From Kosakonia oryzendophytica (lineage in GTDB: Bacteria > Pseudomonadota > Gammaproteobacteria > Enterobacterales > Enterobacteriaceae), in NCBI RefSeq assembly GCF_900094925.1, contig NZ_FMAY01000001.1, forward strand, positions 496,001 through 560,000: a stretch of 64,000 nt of DNA, written 5' to 3'. Position numbers and translations under genes: made by a program. Below are positions 52,155-62,543 of this stretch, piece by piece. Below the pieces are notes generated by a model, which saw nothing but the letters and a program-made list of their open reading frames with translations, did not search any database and had not been told where the DNA came from. Within the stretch, counting starts at the first letter, position 1. Each line of letters opens with the position of its first letter.

Positions 52155-53093
52155 TTATTTCAGCACCTGCAATGCCTCGCTGTTTTGCGGGGTGATGATA
52201 TCTTCCTGCTTCTCATCCCAGAGCGCTTTTTTCACCAGCACATTGCCGCTGTGCTGCGGGTCGCGCTTCACCAGCGTGGCGGCATCATCCTCTTCCTGCA
52301 TATTGGTGTTCATCGGAAACGACGGAATGGCTTTAATCCACTGCCCTTGCTGAATGTCGTAGACATACACCACCCGCCAGGCGCTGGTCCACCACTCCGG
52401 GAAGATGACCACCCTGTCGCGCCCGCTGTCATCCAGTTGCGAAAGCACCTGCACCCCGCCGCCAATACACTGCGGCAGAATAGCCGGTTGAATAGCGGGG
52501 TTGCTGCTCCAGACAGAACACTGGCAGTCGCCATCCATATCGCAACTGCCGCCGTTTTGCGGATCGCGGGCGCTAAGCCAGACGATATCTTTATTGACGC
52601 CGTCAAACTTGCCCTTGGCAACACGGCCTTCCACGGCGGTGTCTTTTTGATTCAGCCGGGTGAGTAAATCCGTTTCCCCACTGATGCGCCAGCCACCGGC
52701 CTCTTTTTTGAACATTAATTGCGCGGGATAGTTTTTGACCTGTTTGCCATCAACGCCTGCCTGTTTGACAAACTCCACCAGCACCTGTCCTGCCTCATCG
52801 TCGACGATATCGAGGGTGCTGATAATGCGCTGGGAAAATTGCGGCGTACGGGTTTGAAAATCGTGCTGTTTGTTCAGTACCGCGTCACTGGCAAGCGGCT
52901 GGCCAAACCACTGCACCTGCGCGGCGTAGAGATCGCTACCGGTGGCATTCTGTTCGCCATTAAGATAGTGATTCCACCGTTCAACCTGCCGGGTGATCTC
53001 CTGCCGGTCGGCAGCACTGAGCTCCGCCTGCGCAGGCAGGGCGGCGATGAACAGCAGACAGGCGGCAATCCATTGGGCGTATACGTGCTTCAT
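52155..53093 (-). CDS. Exported protein of unknown function
   Basis: 312 residues; I do not recognise the family. A signal peptide covers about residues 1-23 (cleavage after PAQA). The middle (LVEFVKQAGVDGKQ, YPAQLMFKKEAGGWRISGETD) reads like a small alpha-beta NTF2-type fold. A cysteine cluster follows (GGSCDMDGDCQCSVW and ILPQC), so disulfides are likely in the periplasm. The C-terminal part is acidic. It follows ypfG by 49 bases and is probably co-transcribed with it. It is not present at this point in E. coli K-12 as I recall. Confidence 0.7.
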   Translation of the reverse strand: MKHVYAQWIAACLLFIAALPAQAELSAADRQEITRQVERWNHYLNGEQNATGSDLYAAQVQWFGQPLASDAVLNKQHDFQTRTPQFSQRIISTLDIVDDEAGQVLVEFVKQAGVDGKQVKNYPAQLMFKKEAGGWRISGETDLLTRLNQKDTAVEGRVAKGKFDGVNKDIVWLSARDPQNGGSCDMDGDCQCSVWSSNPAIQPAILPQCIGGGVQVLSQLDDSGRDRVVIFPEWWTSAWRVVYVYDIQQGQWIKAIPSFPMNTNMQEEDDAATLVKRDPQHSGNVLVKKALWDEKQEDIITPQNSEALQVLK

Positions 53094-53142
53094 TCTCTCT
53101 TTCCCGGATAAAATATTCGGGAGGATTATAAATAACTTACGC

Positions 53143-54186
53143 TTATCGCGTCACCCACAGCGTCGGCCAGGCATCGGGGCCGTGCCAGTTATCGCAGGTG
53201 GGCTCCTGGGCGTAACGTGCCAGTCGAAAACGCTGCCCATCAAAACGCCAGCGGCTCGCTACGCCGCAGTCCGCCAGACCACGCCCTTTTGACAAGGTGG
53301 TCAGTTCCCGGGTTTTCTCATCAAACGTGGCGTTCATCAGCTCCATTTCGTCATTACCGTTATCCGGTGTGAATGGCAGATGCAAACGTACAGGGCGTGA
53401 GGCGAAGGGTTTTTCCCGCGAAACCAGCCATGCCAGCTCGACGGTGTTATACGCACCCGCTTCGCAATCAATCATCAGCAAAGCTTTATCGTCCGTCAGC
53501 GCGGTGACACGCACCTCGCGGCGCATAGGATCCAGCGAACACTGGGTGTTATTCATACGCCAGTTGGCATAATCCAGCAGATCATTCAGCTCCTGGTGGG
53601 TGAGCGGTACGGGCATCGTCGTCACCAGCGCTACCTCTTTTAGCGCAGGCGCGGGCGGTACACTTAACGGTGGCTCATCGCCTTTCTTGATCCATGCGGT
53701 TTCGCTCCCCACACGCTTTTGTTGTGTGTCGATAAACAGCAGTGCGGCTTTAAGACCCAACAACGAAATCTTGCCTTTACTGCCCGCAAGCGTGATGGTC
53801 TGCCCTTCCTGAATCGTTTTCAGGAAGTCAGTAATGCCAATGGCGTTATCGGTCATCAAATGCCAGGGGGAGATTTGCCAGTGTGTCGCCGTCAGTTTCA
53901 GGGGCTGCTCATCCAGCAATAAGCGATCGGCAATCGGCGGCTCTTTTACCGGCGGCGCTTCTTTACCGCCAAGATCGATACGCAGTGCGGCATCGGTGCG
54001 CGCCCCGGCACTGCGGTCAAGCGTCATCACCAGACCGCCATGCATTCCGGTGTTACGGGCAACGCAAAAGTTTTGGTTATTGCAGGTGACCTGCCAGTCG
54101 GAGAATGTCTGCTGTGCGGGCGCAGCCTGGAGTAAAGGCGCGGTAAACAGACCGCAGAGCAAGGTGAATAAGCTGCGATAACGCAT
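53143..54186 (-). CDS. ypfG: Exported DUF1176 protein YpfG
   Basis: 347 residues, the same as E. coli YpfG, with a signal peptide (LFTLLCGLFTAPLLQA). Shared blocks are FSDWQVTCNNQNFC, RVGSETAWIKKGDEPPLSVP, LDPMRREVRVTALTDDKAL and CDNWHGPDAWPTLW. Several conserved cysteines suggest periplasmic disulfides. Function unknown. Confidence 0.92.
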   Translation of the reverse strand: MRYRSLFTLLCGLFTAPLLQAAPAQQTFSDWQVTCNNQNFCVARNTGMHGGLVMTLDRSAGARTDAALRIDLGGKEAPPVKEPPIADRLLLDEQPLKLTATHWQISPWHLMTDNAIGITDFLKTIQEGQTITLAGSKGKISLLGLKAALLFIDTQQKRVGSETAWIKKGDEPPLSVPPAPALKEVALVTTMPVPLTHQELNDLLDYANWRMNNTQCSLDPMRREVRVTALTDDKALLMIDCEAGAYNTVELAWLVSREKPFASRPVRLHLPFTPDNGNDEMELMNATFDEKTRELTTLSKGRGLADCGVASRWRFDGQRFRLARYAQEPTCDNWHGPDAWPTLWVTR

Positions 54187-54308
54187 GAATGGTACAACCC
54201 CGGAAGAAGAGAAGCGCGACGTGCCGTATCTTCGGTTTCCGGGGGCGCTGGCTCAATCGGATTTGTCGGATAGCCTCATCCGAAAGATGGAACAAAAAAC
54301 CTTAAAAT

Positions 54309-54884
54309 TCAGTCCATTATTCCTGATGATTGTAAGTATTGCAGTAAAATCACCGCCTTGCCGTCGCGTATCTCACCGTTTGCCATCATGGATAACGCCT
54401 GATGGAACGGCAACTCCAGCACTTCAATGTCTTCATCTTCTACGCCACCGCCGTTATTAGCGCGTTGTGCATCGCTGTATTCCGCAATAAAAAAGTGCAC
54501 AATTTCCGTTACGCCGCCCGGCGACATATAGAGTTCGAAGACTTTACGCACCTCACCAACCTGGTAACCGGTCTCTTCAATGGCCTCTTTACGAATACAA
54601 ACTTCCGGCTCATCGTCATCCAGTAAACCAGCGCAAGACTCAATTAAGCGCCCATCTTCATTGCCGTTCACCCATGTGGCAATACGGAACTGACGAATCA
54701 GCACCACGCTCTGTTTTTCGCGGTTATACAACAGGATCGTGGCGCCATTACCCCGATCGTAGACTTCGCGCTTATGACGCACGACTTCGCCGTTCTGACG
54801 GGTCAGATCGTAGGTAATATTGCGCAGGATAAAGTAATTTTCAGAGAGGAGTTTATCTTTGATAACTTCAATTTTCAGCGACAT
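54309..54884 (-). CDS. nudK: GDP-mannose pyrophosphatase NudK
   Basis: 191 residues as in E. coli. The Nudix box [19 protein letters not shown] then TGY covers residues 86-107, with lysine in place of the usual arginine, as in the E. coli enzyme. It hydrolyses GDP-mannose to GMP and mannose 1-phosphate. The ribosome-binding GGAG directly upstream of ATG is inside a ten-base stem with a segment 42 bases further up (see the hairpin entry). Confidence 0.95.
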   Translation of the reverse strand: MSLKIEVIKDKLLSENYFILRNITYDLTRQNGEVVRHKREVYDRGNGATILLYNREKQSVVLIRQFRIATWVNGNEDGRLIESCAGLLDDDEPEVCIRKEAIEETGYQVGEVRKVFELYMSPGGVTEIVHFFIAEYSDAQRANNGGGVEDEDIEVLELPFHQALSMMANGEIRDGKAVILLQYLQSSGIMD

Positions 54885-54936
54885 ACAGGCTCCAAAGCGC
54901 TAACAATCTGGCGTCATACTACGCCGTGGAGCCTGT
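54885..54936 (-). promoter_or_regulatory. Long hairpin covering the nudK ribosome-binding site
   Basis: In the minus-strand message, ACAGGCTCCA (54936-54927) pairs perfectly with TGGAGCCTGT (54894-54885), which contains the nudK GGAG and ends on the base before ATG. Inside the 32-base loop a second stem GGCGT / ACGCC forms. It may sequester the ribosome-binding site when transcription reads through from aegA, or act as a weak terminator. Confidence 0.55.
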
Positions 54937-54952
54937 TTTGTCGCGAAGAGCG

Positions 54953-56932
54953 TTAATGTTTACCCGGTGCTTTTACACCCAGCCAGTCCATCATGCCCTG
55001 CGCCGCGTGGCGACCTTCTGCCATCGCAGTTACCACCAGATCGGCACCGCGTACCGCATCGCCACCGGCGAAAATTTTCGGGTTGCTGGTCTGATAACGG
55101 TAGGTGCTGTCGACACTGGCGGAAATCCGCCCCCAGTCGTCCACGCGAACCCCATGGCGTTCCAGCCACGGCATGGCATGCGGGTTAAAGCCAAACGCCA
55201 TGATCACCGCATCGGCAGGCATCACAAATTCACTGTCAGCAATGGGCACCGGACGGCGACGGCCTTTAGCGTCCGGTTCACCGAGTTGCGTACGCAGTAA
55301 ACGGATGCCACACACCTTACCTTCGCTATCCAGTTCCAGGTTCACTGGCTGCACATTGAATTCAAACTCTGCCCCTTCCTCACGGGCGTTTTTCACCTCT
55401 TTCTTCGAACCCGGCATGTTGGCTTCGTCGCGGCGATAGGCGCAAGTGACTTTGCTGGCACCATGACGTAGCGAGGTACGCACACAATCCATCGCTGTAT
55501 CGCCGCCGCCCAGCACCACGACATTCAGTCCTTCAGTGTTGATAAAGGGCTCTTCAACGCTATCCGGCAACCCCATTAAGTGCCTGGTGTTGGCAACCAG
55601 GAAGGGCAGCGCATCGTAAACCCCTGGCGCATCTTCATTCGGCAAACCGGCCTTCATTGAACGGTAGGTTCCTACCCCCACAAACACGGCGTCATACTCA
55701 TCCAGCAGCGTATCGAGGGAGATGTCTTTGCCAATTTCACAGTTCAGTTCAAAACGGATGCCCATTGCGCTGAAGATTTCCCGGCGACGCGCCAGCAGCG
55801 ATTTATCCAGCTTAAAGGCGGGAATACCGAAGGTCAGCAACCCACCGATTTCCGGGTGGCGATCGAAAACCGTTGCGCTCACGCCATGACGCACCAGCAC
55901 ATCGGCGCAGGCCAGTCCCGCCGGTCCGGCCCCGATGATCGCCACGCGTTTGTTCACCGCCTGCACCTGTTGTAAATCCGGCAGCCAGCCCTGTGCCAAT
56001 GCCTGATCGGAAATATAGCGTTCGATATTGCCAATGGTGACCGCGCCGTATTCGTCGCGCACTGTGCAAGCCCCTTCGCACAGGCGATCCTGCGGGCAGA
56101 CGCGGCCGGTGATTTCCGGCAGACAGTTGGTCTGATGGGAAAGCTCGACCGCTGCGGCAATATCGCCCGCTTTTACCCGTTCAATCCACTGCGGAATATG
56201 GTTGTGCAGTGGGCAGGTCCATTCGCATATGCTGTGTTCACCGCACGTCAGGCACCGTTCCGCTTCGCGGTGCGCCTGATCTGCATGAAACGGCAGATAG
56301 ATTTCGTCGAAACCGGTTTTACGCGCCGCCACTGGCAGTTTGTCCGGCTCACCGCGCGGCGGTGTTTTACGCATTTGCCGCACTTTGCGATCGTCAAATG
56401 CCGGCACCAGCGCTGCAACGCTGTGCCACGGCTGCGCTTCATGGCTGGCCGCACGCAAACGACGCGCTTTTGATATCTCCGACAATGCATCGCCGTTTAC
56501 GAGCTGTAATGCATTGGCCGGGCAGTTTTGCGCACAGGCCGGCCCCTCTGCCCGATCGCGGCACAGATCGCATTTATGGGCGGTGGCTTTCACCCTCCCC
56601 TCGCCAATGGGCGTTACCAGGACCTGCAGGGTGCCGAACGGGCACGCGACAACGCAGGACTTACAGCCGATGCACTTCTGCTGGTCGACCTGCACGGCAT
56701 CATCGACACGACCGATCGCACCGTTCGGGCAACTGCGGGCACAGGGTGCAGCTTCACAGTGGCGGCAGGTCACCGCGCTGCGCTGCTGCTGATGTTTAAT
56801 TACCGTAATGCGCGGATGAAAATGTGCCGGACTGACGACATGCTGCTCTTCATTGTGAGCCATTACGCACGCCACTTCGCAGGCACGACATCCTATACAT
56901 TGCTGGCTATTCGCCATAATAAAGCGATTCAT
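54953..56932 (-). CDS. aegA: Oxidoreductase AegA (iron-sulfur, GltD-like)
   Basis: 659 residues as in E. coli. The N-terminal part (about 1-150) carries several ferredoxin-type CxxCxxCxxxC clusters (CIGCRACEVAC, CRHCEAAPCARSC, CIGCKSCVVACPFG, CDLCRDRAEGPAC). It is followed by a GltD-type domain with FAD and NADPH sites (AIIGAGPAGLACADVL; VVLGGGDTAMDCVRTSLRHG). In E. coli it is linked to anaerobic uric acid or formate-dependent growth. Divergent from narQ. Confidence 0.95.
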   Translation of the reverse strand: MNRFIMANSQQCIGCRACEVACVMAHNEEQHVVSPAHFHPRITVIKHQQQRSAVTCRHCEAAPCARSCPNGAIGRVDDAVQVDQQKCIGCKSCVVACPFGTLQVLVTPIGEGRVKATAHKCDLCRDRAEGPACAQNCPANALQLVNGDALSEISKARRLRAASHEAQPWHSVAALVPAFDDRKVRQMRKTPPRGEPDKLPVAARKTGFDEIYLPFHADQAHREAERCLTCGEHSICEWTCPLHNHIPQWIERVKAGDIAAAVELSHQTNCLPEITGRVCPQDRLCEGACTVRDEYGAVTIGNIERYISDQALAQGWLPDLQQVQAVNKRVAIIGAGPAGLACADVLVRHGVSATVFDRHPEIGGLLTFGIPAFKLDKSLLARRREIFSAMGIRFELNCEIGKDISLDTLLDEYDAVFVGVGTYRSMKAGLPNEDAPGVYDALPFLVANTRHLMGLPDSVEEPFINTEGLNVVVLGGGDTAMDCVRTSLRHGASKVTCAYRRDEANMPGSKKEVKNAREEGAEFEFNVQPVNLELDSEGKVCGIRLLRTQLGEPDAKGRRRPVPIADSEFVMPADAVIMAFGFNPHAMPWLERHGVRVDDWGRISASVDSTYRYQTSNPKIFAGGDAVRGADLVVTAMAEGRHAAQGMMDWLGVKAPGKH

Positions 56933-57156
56933 GGCACCCTTCTTTTCTGGTTTAATAAACCCTGTTTTTTATATGAGCATTGTATTTACCGGGGCAGTTT
57001 CACGCTGGCAATGTACAATTGCCCAGATAGGTTATCTATTTGTCACGAACTTGTAGCAGATCAATTTATTTCAGGATTTCTGAACACTAATTTCATTCGA
57101 TGGGCGTTCGCGCTGCCGTTTGCCGCACGTAACATCAGGAATCGGGAACAGCGACT
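56933..57156. promoter_or_regulatory. Divergent aegA/narQ control region
   Basis: 224 bases between divergent genes. Nar- or FNR-type boxes would be expected but I could not pick out a convincing TTGAT-N4-ATCAA. No gene seen. Confidence 0.35.
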
Positions 57157-58857
57157 GTGTCAGTGAAAAGACCTGTGTCATCCAGTCTCGCCAAAGCCTT
57201 TTTCTATATTGTCCTGTTGTCGTTACTCTCAACAGGTATCGCATTGATTACCCTTGCCAGCAGTCTGCGCGATGCGGAAGCCATTAACATTGCCGGATCA
57301 TTGCGTATGCAAAGCTATCGTCTCGGCTACGATCTGCACGCCGATCCCGACAAGCTGGTCGGGCACCGACAGCGCTATCAACAGACGCTGAATTCGCCGG
57401 TGCTGCAACATCTTCATCACTGGTATATCCCGCAGGATGTTCAACAGCGTTATGGGCAATTGCACGATAGCTGGCAACAGATGGATGCGCGACTGGCGCA
57501 GCATGATACGCAGTGGTATCAGCAGAATATTCAGGGTTACGTCGGCAACATCGATCTGTTTGTGCTGGCACTTCAGCACTATGCCGAACGCAAAATGATA
57601 CTGGTGGTGATCATTTCACTGCTGGGCGCAACGGGGATTTTCCTCCTCGTATTTTTCACTCTGCACCGCATCCGCCAGCACGTGGTGAAACCGCTCCGCC
57701 AGTTGATGACCGCCAGCCAGCAAATCCAGAAGGGGCACTTTTCTTACCCGCCACTCAATATTCACCTTGATAACGAACTGGGCCTGCTGGCCTCGACATT
57801 CGACCGGATGTCCGGCGAGCTGTTAAAGCTGTATCGCTCGCTGGAAGCCTCCGTTGAGGAAAAAACCCGCGACCTGCATGACGCGCATCGTCGTCTGGAA
57901 GTGATGTACCAGTGCTCGCAGGCGCTCAACACCAGCCAGCTTGATGTGCACTCACTGCGCCATGTCCTGCGTATTGTCTATGAACATGAGGCGGCCAGTT
58001 ATCTGGAGCTGGTGACGGATGATAATTGGTGTCTGCAACAGGGAAAACAGGATCCGCAGCGTCCGCTGGGCAGTTTGCCAGTGAATATGCAGGATAACGT
58101 TCTGGGTGAGTTGCGCTGGCAGAGTGCACAGCAGCATGCCTCTATACCGTTAATGCGCAGTATCGCCACCATTCTCGGGCGCGGGCTGTATATCAATCAG
58201 GCGCAAAAACAGTATCAGCAATTGATACTGATGGAGGAACGCGCCACGATTGCTCGTGAGCTACACGATTCGCTGGCACAGATGCTCTCGTATTTACGCA
58301 TCCAGTTAACGTTACTGAAACGCGCCGTGCCGGACGAAAACGCACCGGCACATGTCATCATTGATGATTTTTCTCGCGGGCTGAATAACGCATACCGTCA
58401 GTTGCGCGAGCTGTTGACCACCTTCCGTCTGTCACTACAACAGAGTGATTTGACCGCAGCGTTGCGCGAAGCACTGGATCTGCTGCAAAGCCAGACTCAG
58501 GCGAAGCTAAGCCTGGATTGCCGCCTGCCAACCCAGGCGCTGGACGCTCAACAGCAGATCAATGTGCTACAGATTATCCGCGAAGCAGTTATCAACGCCA
58601 TCAAGCATTCCGGTGCCAGCGACATTAACGTCACTTGCGTCACCGATCCCGATGGGGCGCACTCCATCTATATTCGCGATAATGGCATAGGTATGAGCAC
58701 GACGGCGGAGCCAGACGGACATTATGGGTTGAGCATCATGCACGAGCGGGCAGAAAGACTGAATGGCACGCTGGATATTGTTTCACCGTCGGGCGGCGGA
58801 ACGGAAGTGCAGCTTCGCTTTCCGCATGCCGGCCAACCAAAACGTCAACCAATGTAA
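57157..58857 (+). CDS. narQ: Nitrate/nitrite sensor kinase NarQ
   Basis: 566 residues as in E. coli, started at GTG 57157. TM1 (about 14-34) is followed by the periplasmic P-box (SLRDAEAINIAGSLRMQSYR), TM2 (about 147-169), HAMP, a linker, and a HisKA_3 kinase domain with phosphorylated H370 in ARELHDSLAQMLSYL. The ATPase ends with DNGIGM and GGGTEV. It activates NarP and NarL in response to nitrate or nitrite. This is the second nitrate-linked sensor in the window beside the NIT-domain chemoreceptor. Confidence 0.96.
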   Translation: MSVKRPVSSSLAKAFFYIVLLSLLSTGIALITLASSLRDAEAINIAGSLRMQSYRLGYDLHADPDKLVGHRQRYQQTLNSPVLQHLHHWYIPQDVQQRYGQLHDSWQQMDARLAQHDTQWYQQNIQGYVGNIDLFVLALQHYAERKMILVVIISLLGATGIFLLVFFTLHRIRQHVVKPLRQLMTASQQIQKGHFSYPPLNIHLDNELGLLASTFDRMSGELLKLYRSLEASVEEKTRDLHDAHRRLEVMYQCSQALNTSQLDVHSLRHVLRIVYEHEAASYLELVTDDNWCLQQGKQDPQRPLGSLPVNMQDNVLGELRWQSAQQHASIPLMRSIATILGRGLYINQAQKQYQQLILMEERATIARELHDSLAQMLSYLRIQLTLLKRAVPDENAPAHVIIDDFSRGLNNAYRQLRELLTTFRLSLQQSDLTAALREALDLLQSQTQAKLSLDCRLPTQALDAQQQINVLQIIREAVINAIKHSGASDINVTCVTDPDGAHSIYIRDNGIGMSTTAEPDGHYGLSIMHERAERLNGTLDIVSPSGGGTEVQLRFPHAGQPKRQPM

Positions 58858-58960
58858 AGAAAAGCATAGAATTACATGATCTGGCGGAAGGAGTTTTGCT
58901 TAAATCGCGTTTTGCATAGTTATGCCTTAACCCGGCATGATAATTTACATTTTATCCTTA

Positions 58961-58977
58961 TTTTCTCCACGATTGAT
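58961..58977 (+). promoter_or_regulatory. BaeR-like box upstream of acrD
   Basis: TTTTCTCCACGATTGAT resembles the BaeR box TTTTTCTCCATDATTGGC with three mismatches. It lies 73 bases before acrD. BaeSR controls acrD in E. coli and Salmonella, which supports the call. Confidence 0.5.
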
Positions 58978-59049
58978 TTCTGCATTGCCGCTACATTGAT
59001 GCAAGCAATGTCACTATAACGATACGCAGCAATAGAGGTCTGGCTTCTG

Positions 59050-62000
59050 ATGGCGAATTTTTTTATTGATCGCCCCATTTTTGCGTGGGTGCTGGCGATC
59101 CTGATCTGTCTCACGGGAACACTTGCCATTATTTCTTTACCGGTCGAACAATATCCTGATTTAGCCCCACCGAACGTCCGTATCACCGCTAATTATCCCG
59201 GTGCATCTGCACAAACGCTGGAAAACACCGTGACGCAGGTTATCGAGCAAAACATGACCGGGCTCGATAACCTGATGTACATGTCATCACAAAGCAGCGC
59301 AACGGGCCAGGCGACGATCACGCTTAACTTTAAAGCCGGTACCGACCCTGACGAAGCCGTCCAGCAAGTACAGAACCAGTTACAATCGGCACTGCGTAAG
59401 TTGCCGCAAAAAGTGCAAAATCAGGGCGTCACCGTGCGTAAAACCGGTGACACCAACATCCTGACTCTCGCCTTTGTCTCAACCGACGGCTCAATGGATA
59501 AACAGGATATCGCCGATTATGTCGCCAGTAACATTCAGGATCCTATCAGCCGTGTGAATGGTGTGGGGGATATTGATGCCTACGGCACGCAATACTCGAT
59601 GCGTATCTGGCTCGATCCGGCGAAGCTCAACAGCTATCAGATGACCGCATCTGACGTGACAAGTGCTATCTCTTCGCAGAATGCGCAGATTGCCGTTGGT
59701 CAGCTTGGCGGAACGCCGTCGGTTGATCGCCAGGCGCTGAACGCCACCATTAATGCCCAATCGTTATTACAAACCCCGGAGCAGTTCCGCAATATTACGT
59801 TGCGCGTCAATCAGGACGGCTCGGAAGTCAAACTGGGCGACGTCGCAACGGTGGAACTGGGTGCGGAAAAGTACGACAACCTCAGCCGTTTTAACGGTAA
59901 AGCTGCGTCGGGTCTTGGGGTAAAACTGGCTTCCGGGGCTAACGAAATGGCGACGGCGGAACTGGTGCTAAAACGCCTCGATGAGCTGGCGCCCTTTTTC
60001 CCGCATGGTCTGGAGTATAAAGTCGCTTACGAAACCACGTCGTTCGTTAAAGCCTCCATTATCGACGTGGTGAAAACCCTGCTTGAAGCTATCGCGCTGG
60101 TTTTCCTTGTGATGTATCTGTTCTTGCAAAATTTCCGCGCCACGCTTATCCCCACCATTGCCGTGCCGGTGGTGTTACTCGGGACATTTGCTGTGCTCTA
60201 CGCCTTTGGCTACAGCATTAACACGCTGACCATGTTCGCGGTGGTGCTGGCGATCGGTTTACTGGTCGACGATGCCATCGTCGTTGTGGAAAACGTTGAG
60301 CGCATTATGACCGAGGAGGGGCTGTCGCCACGGGAAGCAACGCGTAAATCAATGGGGCAGATCCAGGGGGCGTTGGTGGGGATCGCCATGGTACTGTCGG
60401 CAGTCTTTGTCCCGATGGCCTTTTTCGGCGGCACCACCGGTGCCATTTACCGCCAGTTCTCCATCACCATTGTGTCGGCGATGGTGCTGTCAGTGCTGGT
60501 GGCAATGATCCTCACGCCAGCTCTGTGCGCCACGCTGCTGAAGCCGCTGCACAAGGGAGAGTTGCACGGGCAAAAAGGGTTCTTCGGGGCCTTTAACCGC
60601 ATCTTCAACCGTAACGCCGACCGTTATGAAACGGCGGTAGGCCGGGTTCTGCACCGCAGTCTGCGCTGGATTTTGCTCTATGTGTTGCTGATTGGTGCCA
60701 TGGTGCTGCTGTTTCTGCGTCTGCCTACGTCATTTTTGCCACAGGAAGATCGCGGGATGTTCACCACTTCCGTGCAATTACCCAGTGGCGCAACGCAGCA
60801 GCAGACCCTGAAAGTGGTGCAGAAGGTAGAAGACTATTTCTTCACCCATGAAAAAGAGAATGTCTCGTCAGTGTTTGCCACCGTCGGCTCCGGCCCTGGC
60901 GGTAACGGGCAAAACGTCGCGCGTTTGTTTATTCGTCTGAAAGACTGGGACGAGCGCGATCCGAACAGCGGCAGCGCCTTCGCCATTATTGAACGCGCCA
61001 CCAAAGCCTTTAACCGGATTAAAGAGGCCCGCGTTTTCGCCAGTAGCCCTCCGGCTATCAGCGGGTTGGGGAGCTCAGCCGGTTTCGACATGGAGCTACA
61101 GGATCACGCCGGAGCAGGCCACGATGCGCTGATGAATGCCCGCGATCGCTTGCTTGAGCTTGCGGCCAAAGAGCCGACATTAACCCGCGTCCGCCATAAT
61201 GGCCTCGATGACAGCGCGCAGTTGCAGATCGATATCGATCAGCGCAAAGCGCAAGCGCTGGGGGTCTCCATTAATGATATTAACGACACGCTGCAAACCG
61301 CATGGGGTTCCAGCTACGTGAACGACTTTATGGATCGCGGTCGCGTGAAGAAGGTCTACGTACAGGCAGCGGCAAAATACCGCATGCTGCCGGATGATAT
61401 TAATCTGTGGTATGTGCGTAACAGCAGCGGCGGCATGGTACCGTTCTCCGCTTTCGCCACGTCGCACTGGGAAACCGGATCGCCCCGTCTGGAGCGTTAC
61501 AACGGCTATGCCGCGGTGGAAATTGTGGGTGAGTCTGCCCCTGGCGTCAGTACCGGTACAGCCATGGATGTGATGGAAAAACTGGTCAGCCAGTTACCGG
61601 GTGGTTTTGGTCTGGAATGGACAGCCATGTCCTATCAGGAACGCCTCTCCGGTGCACAAGCACCCGCGTTGTATGCGGTATCCCTGCTGGTGGTATTTTT
61701 GTGTCTGGCCGCGCTGTATGAGAGCTGGTCAGTGCCCTTCTCGGTGATGCTGGTCGTACCGCTTGGGGTGATCGGCGCACTGTTAGCGACATGGATGCGC
61801 GGGCTGGAAAACGATGTCTATTTCCAAGTCGGCTTGTTGACGGTAATCGGGTTATCGGCGAAGAACGCCATTTTGATCGTCGAGTTCGCCAATGATATGA
61901 ATGCGAAAGGCGAAGATCTGCTGGTATCGACCCTGCATGCTTGCCGCCAGCGTTTACGTCCGATCCTGATGACCTCGCTGGCATTTGTCTTCGGGGTACT

Positions 62001-62163
62001 GCCGATGGCCACCAGCACCGGCGCGGGCTCCGGTAGTCAGCACGCAGTAGGCACCGGCGTGATGGGCGGTATGATTTCCGCAACATTACTTGCCATCTTC
62101 TTTGTGCCTCTGTTCTTTGTGCTGGTGCGCCGCCGCTTCCCGCTCAAAGAACGTGCGCAGTAA
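59050..62163 (+). CDS. acrD: RND multidrug efflux pump AcrD
   Basis: 1037 residues as in E. coli. It has the RND layout: TM1 at the N-terminus, a periplasmic porter domain, TM2-6 with the proton-relay aspartates in [16 protein letters not shown], a second porter domain and TM7-12 ([17 protein letters not shown]). It exports aminoglycosides and other amphiphilic drugs through TolC with AcrA. It stands alone without its own membrane fusion gene, as in E. coli, which identifies AcrD rather than AcrB. Confidence 0.96.
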   Translation: MANFFIDRPIFAWVLAILICLTGTLAIISLPVEQYPDLAPPNVRITANYPGASAQTLENTVTQVIEQNMTGLDNLMYMSSQSSATGQATITLNFKAGTDPDEAVQQVQNQLQSALRKLPQKVQNQGVTVRKTGDTNILTLAFVSTDGSMDKQDIADYVASNIQDPISRVNGVGDIDAYGTQYSMRIWLDPAKLNSYQMTASDVTSAISSQNAQIAVGQLGGTPSVDRQALNATINAQSLLQTPEQFRNITLRVNQDGSEVKLGDVATVELGAEKYDNLSRFNGKAASGLGVKLASGANEMATAELVLKRLDELAPFFPHGLEYKVAYETTSFVKASIIDVVKTLLEAIALVFLVMYLFLQNFRATLIPTIAVPVVLLGTFAVLYAFGYSINTLTMFAVVLAIGLLVDDAIVVVENVERIMTEEGLSPREATRKSMGQIQGALVGIAMVLSAVFVPMAFFGGTTGAIYRQFSITIVSAMVLSVLVAMILTPALCATLLKPLHKGELHGQKGFFGAFNRIFNRNADRYETAVGRVLHRSLRWILLYVLLIGAMVLLFLRLPTSFLPQEDRGMFTTSVQLPSGATQQQTLKVVQKVEDYFFTHEKENVSSVFATVGSGPGGNGQNVARLFIRLKDWDERDPNSGSAFAIIERATKAFNRIKEARVFASSPPAISGLGSSAGFDMELQDHAGAGHDALMNARDRLLELAAKEPTLTRVRHNGLDDSAQLQIDIDQRKAQALGVSINDINDTLQTAWGSSYVNDFMDRGRVKKVYVQAAAKYRMLPDDINLWYVRNSSGGMVPFSAFATSHWETGSPRLERYNGYAAVEIVGESAPGVSTGTAMDVMEKLVSQLPGGFGLEWTAMSYQERLSGAQAPALYAVSLLVVFLCLAALYESWSVPFSVMLVVPLGVIGALLATWMRGLENDVYFQVGLLTVIGLSAKNAILIVEFANDMNAKGEDLLVSTLHACRQRLRPILMTSLAFVFGVLPMATSTGAGSGSQHAVGTGVMGGMISATLLAIFFVPLFFVLVRRRFPLKERAQ

Positions 62164-62174
62164 GATACTCCCCC

Positions 62175-62192
62175 TCTCCCCGAAAGGGGAGA
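62175..62192 (+). terminator. Small hairpin after acrD
   Basis: TCTCCCC-GAAA-GGGGAGA, a seven-base stem with a GAAA tetraloop 12 bases after the stop. No T-run; it may be a 3' protector upstream of the main terminator. Confidence 0.5.
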
Positions 62193-62207
62193 ATTAAGCG
62201 ATGAAAA

Positions 62208-62238
62208 CAAAAAAGGCGACCTGCGGGTCGCCTTTTTT
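62208..62238 (+). terminator. Intrinsic terminator of acrD
   Basis: AAAAAAGGCGACC / GGTCGCCTTTTTT: a strong stem flanked by A and T runs. Confidence 0.9.
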
Positions 62239-62299
62239 CATGTGGATACTTTCACACATTTAGCTATAAGCCGTCACTGCTTAATAATTCTTCTGGATG

Positions 62300-62359
62300 T
62301 TATTTACGAAGCATGTCTTCGATAAAATCTTTCCAGTTCCCCAGTTCATGTTCAATCAT
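62300..62359 (-). CDS. ypfM: Small protein YpfM (19 residues)
   Basis: Read directly on the minus strand: ATG at 62359, stop at 62300-62302, encoding MIEHELGNWKDFIEDMLRK, which is the E. coli YpfM sequence as I remember it. GAGAGG stands five bases before the ATG. The position after acrD and before yffB is the same as in E. coli. Function unknown. The gene is too short for usual gene finders. Confidence 0.92.
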   Translation of the reverse strand: MIEHELGNWKDFIEDMLRK

Positions 62360-62543
62360 AACTACCTCTCTTATTATTGCGATCATTCTACTTAAAACAG
62401 CAGCCACTGTGAAGATACTTCAACCAATTGCTTTAATCGTTGTTTGCAGGGTATGTTTAATAACTGGTTTCACTATGCGCCGTTCACCTGTCATTTAATG
62501 TGAGTAACGGCAATATTCCGTAAAAACTTTAGGGCCAAATGAA

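Noticed and set aside
62313-62498. Rightward frame of 61 codons after acrD
   Set aside because: It is antisense to ypfM and has no ribosome-binding site; the ypfM frame matches a known protein.
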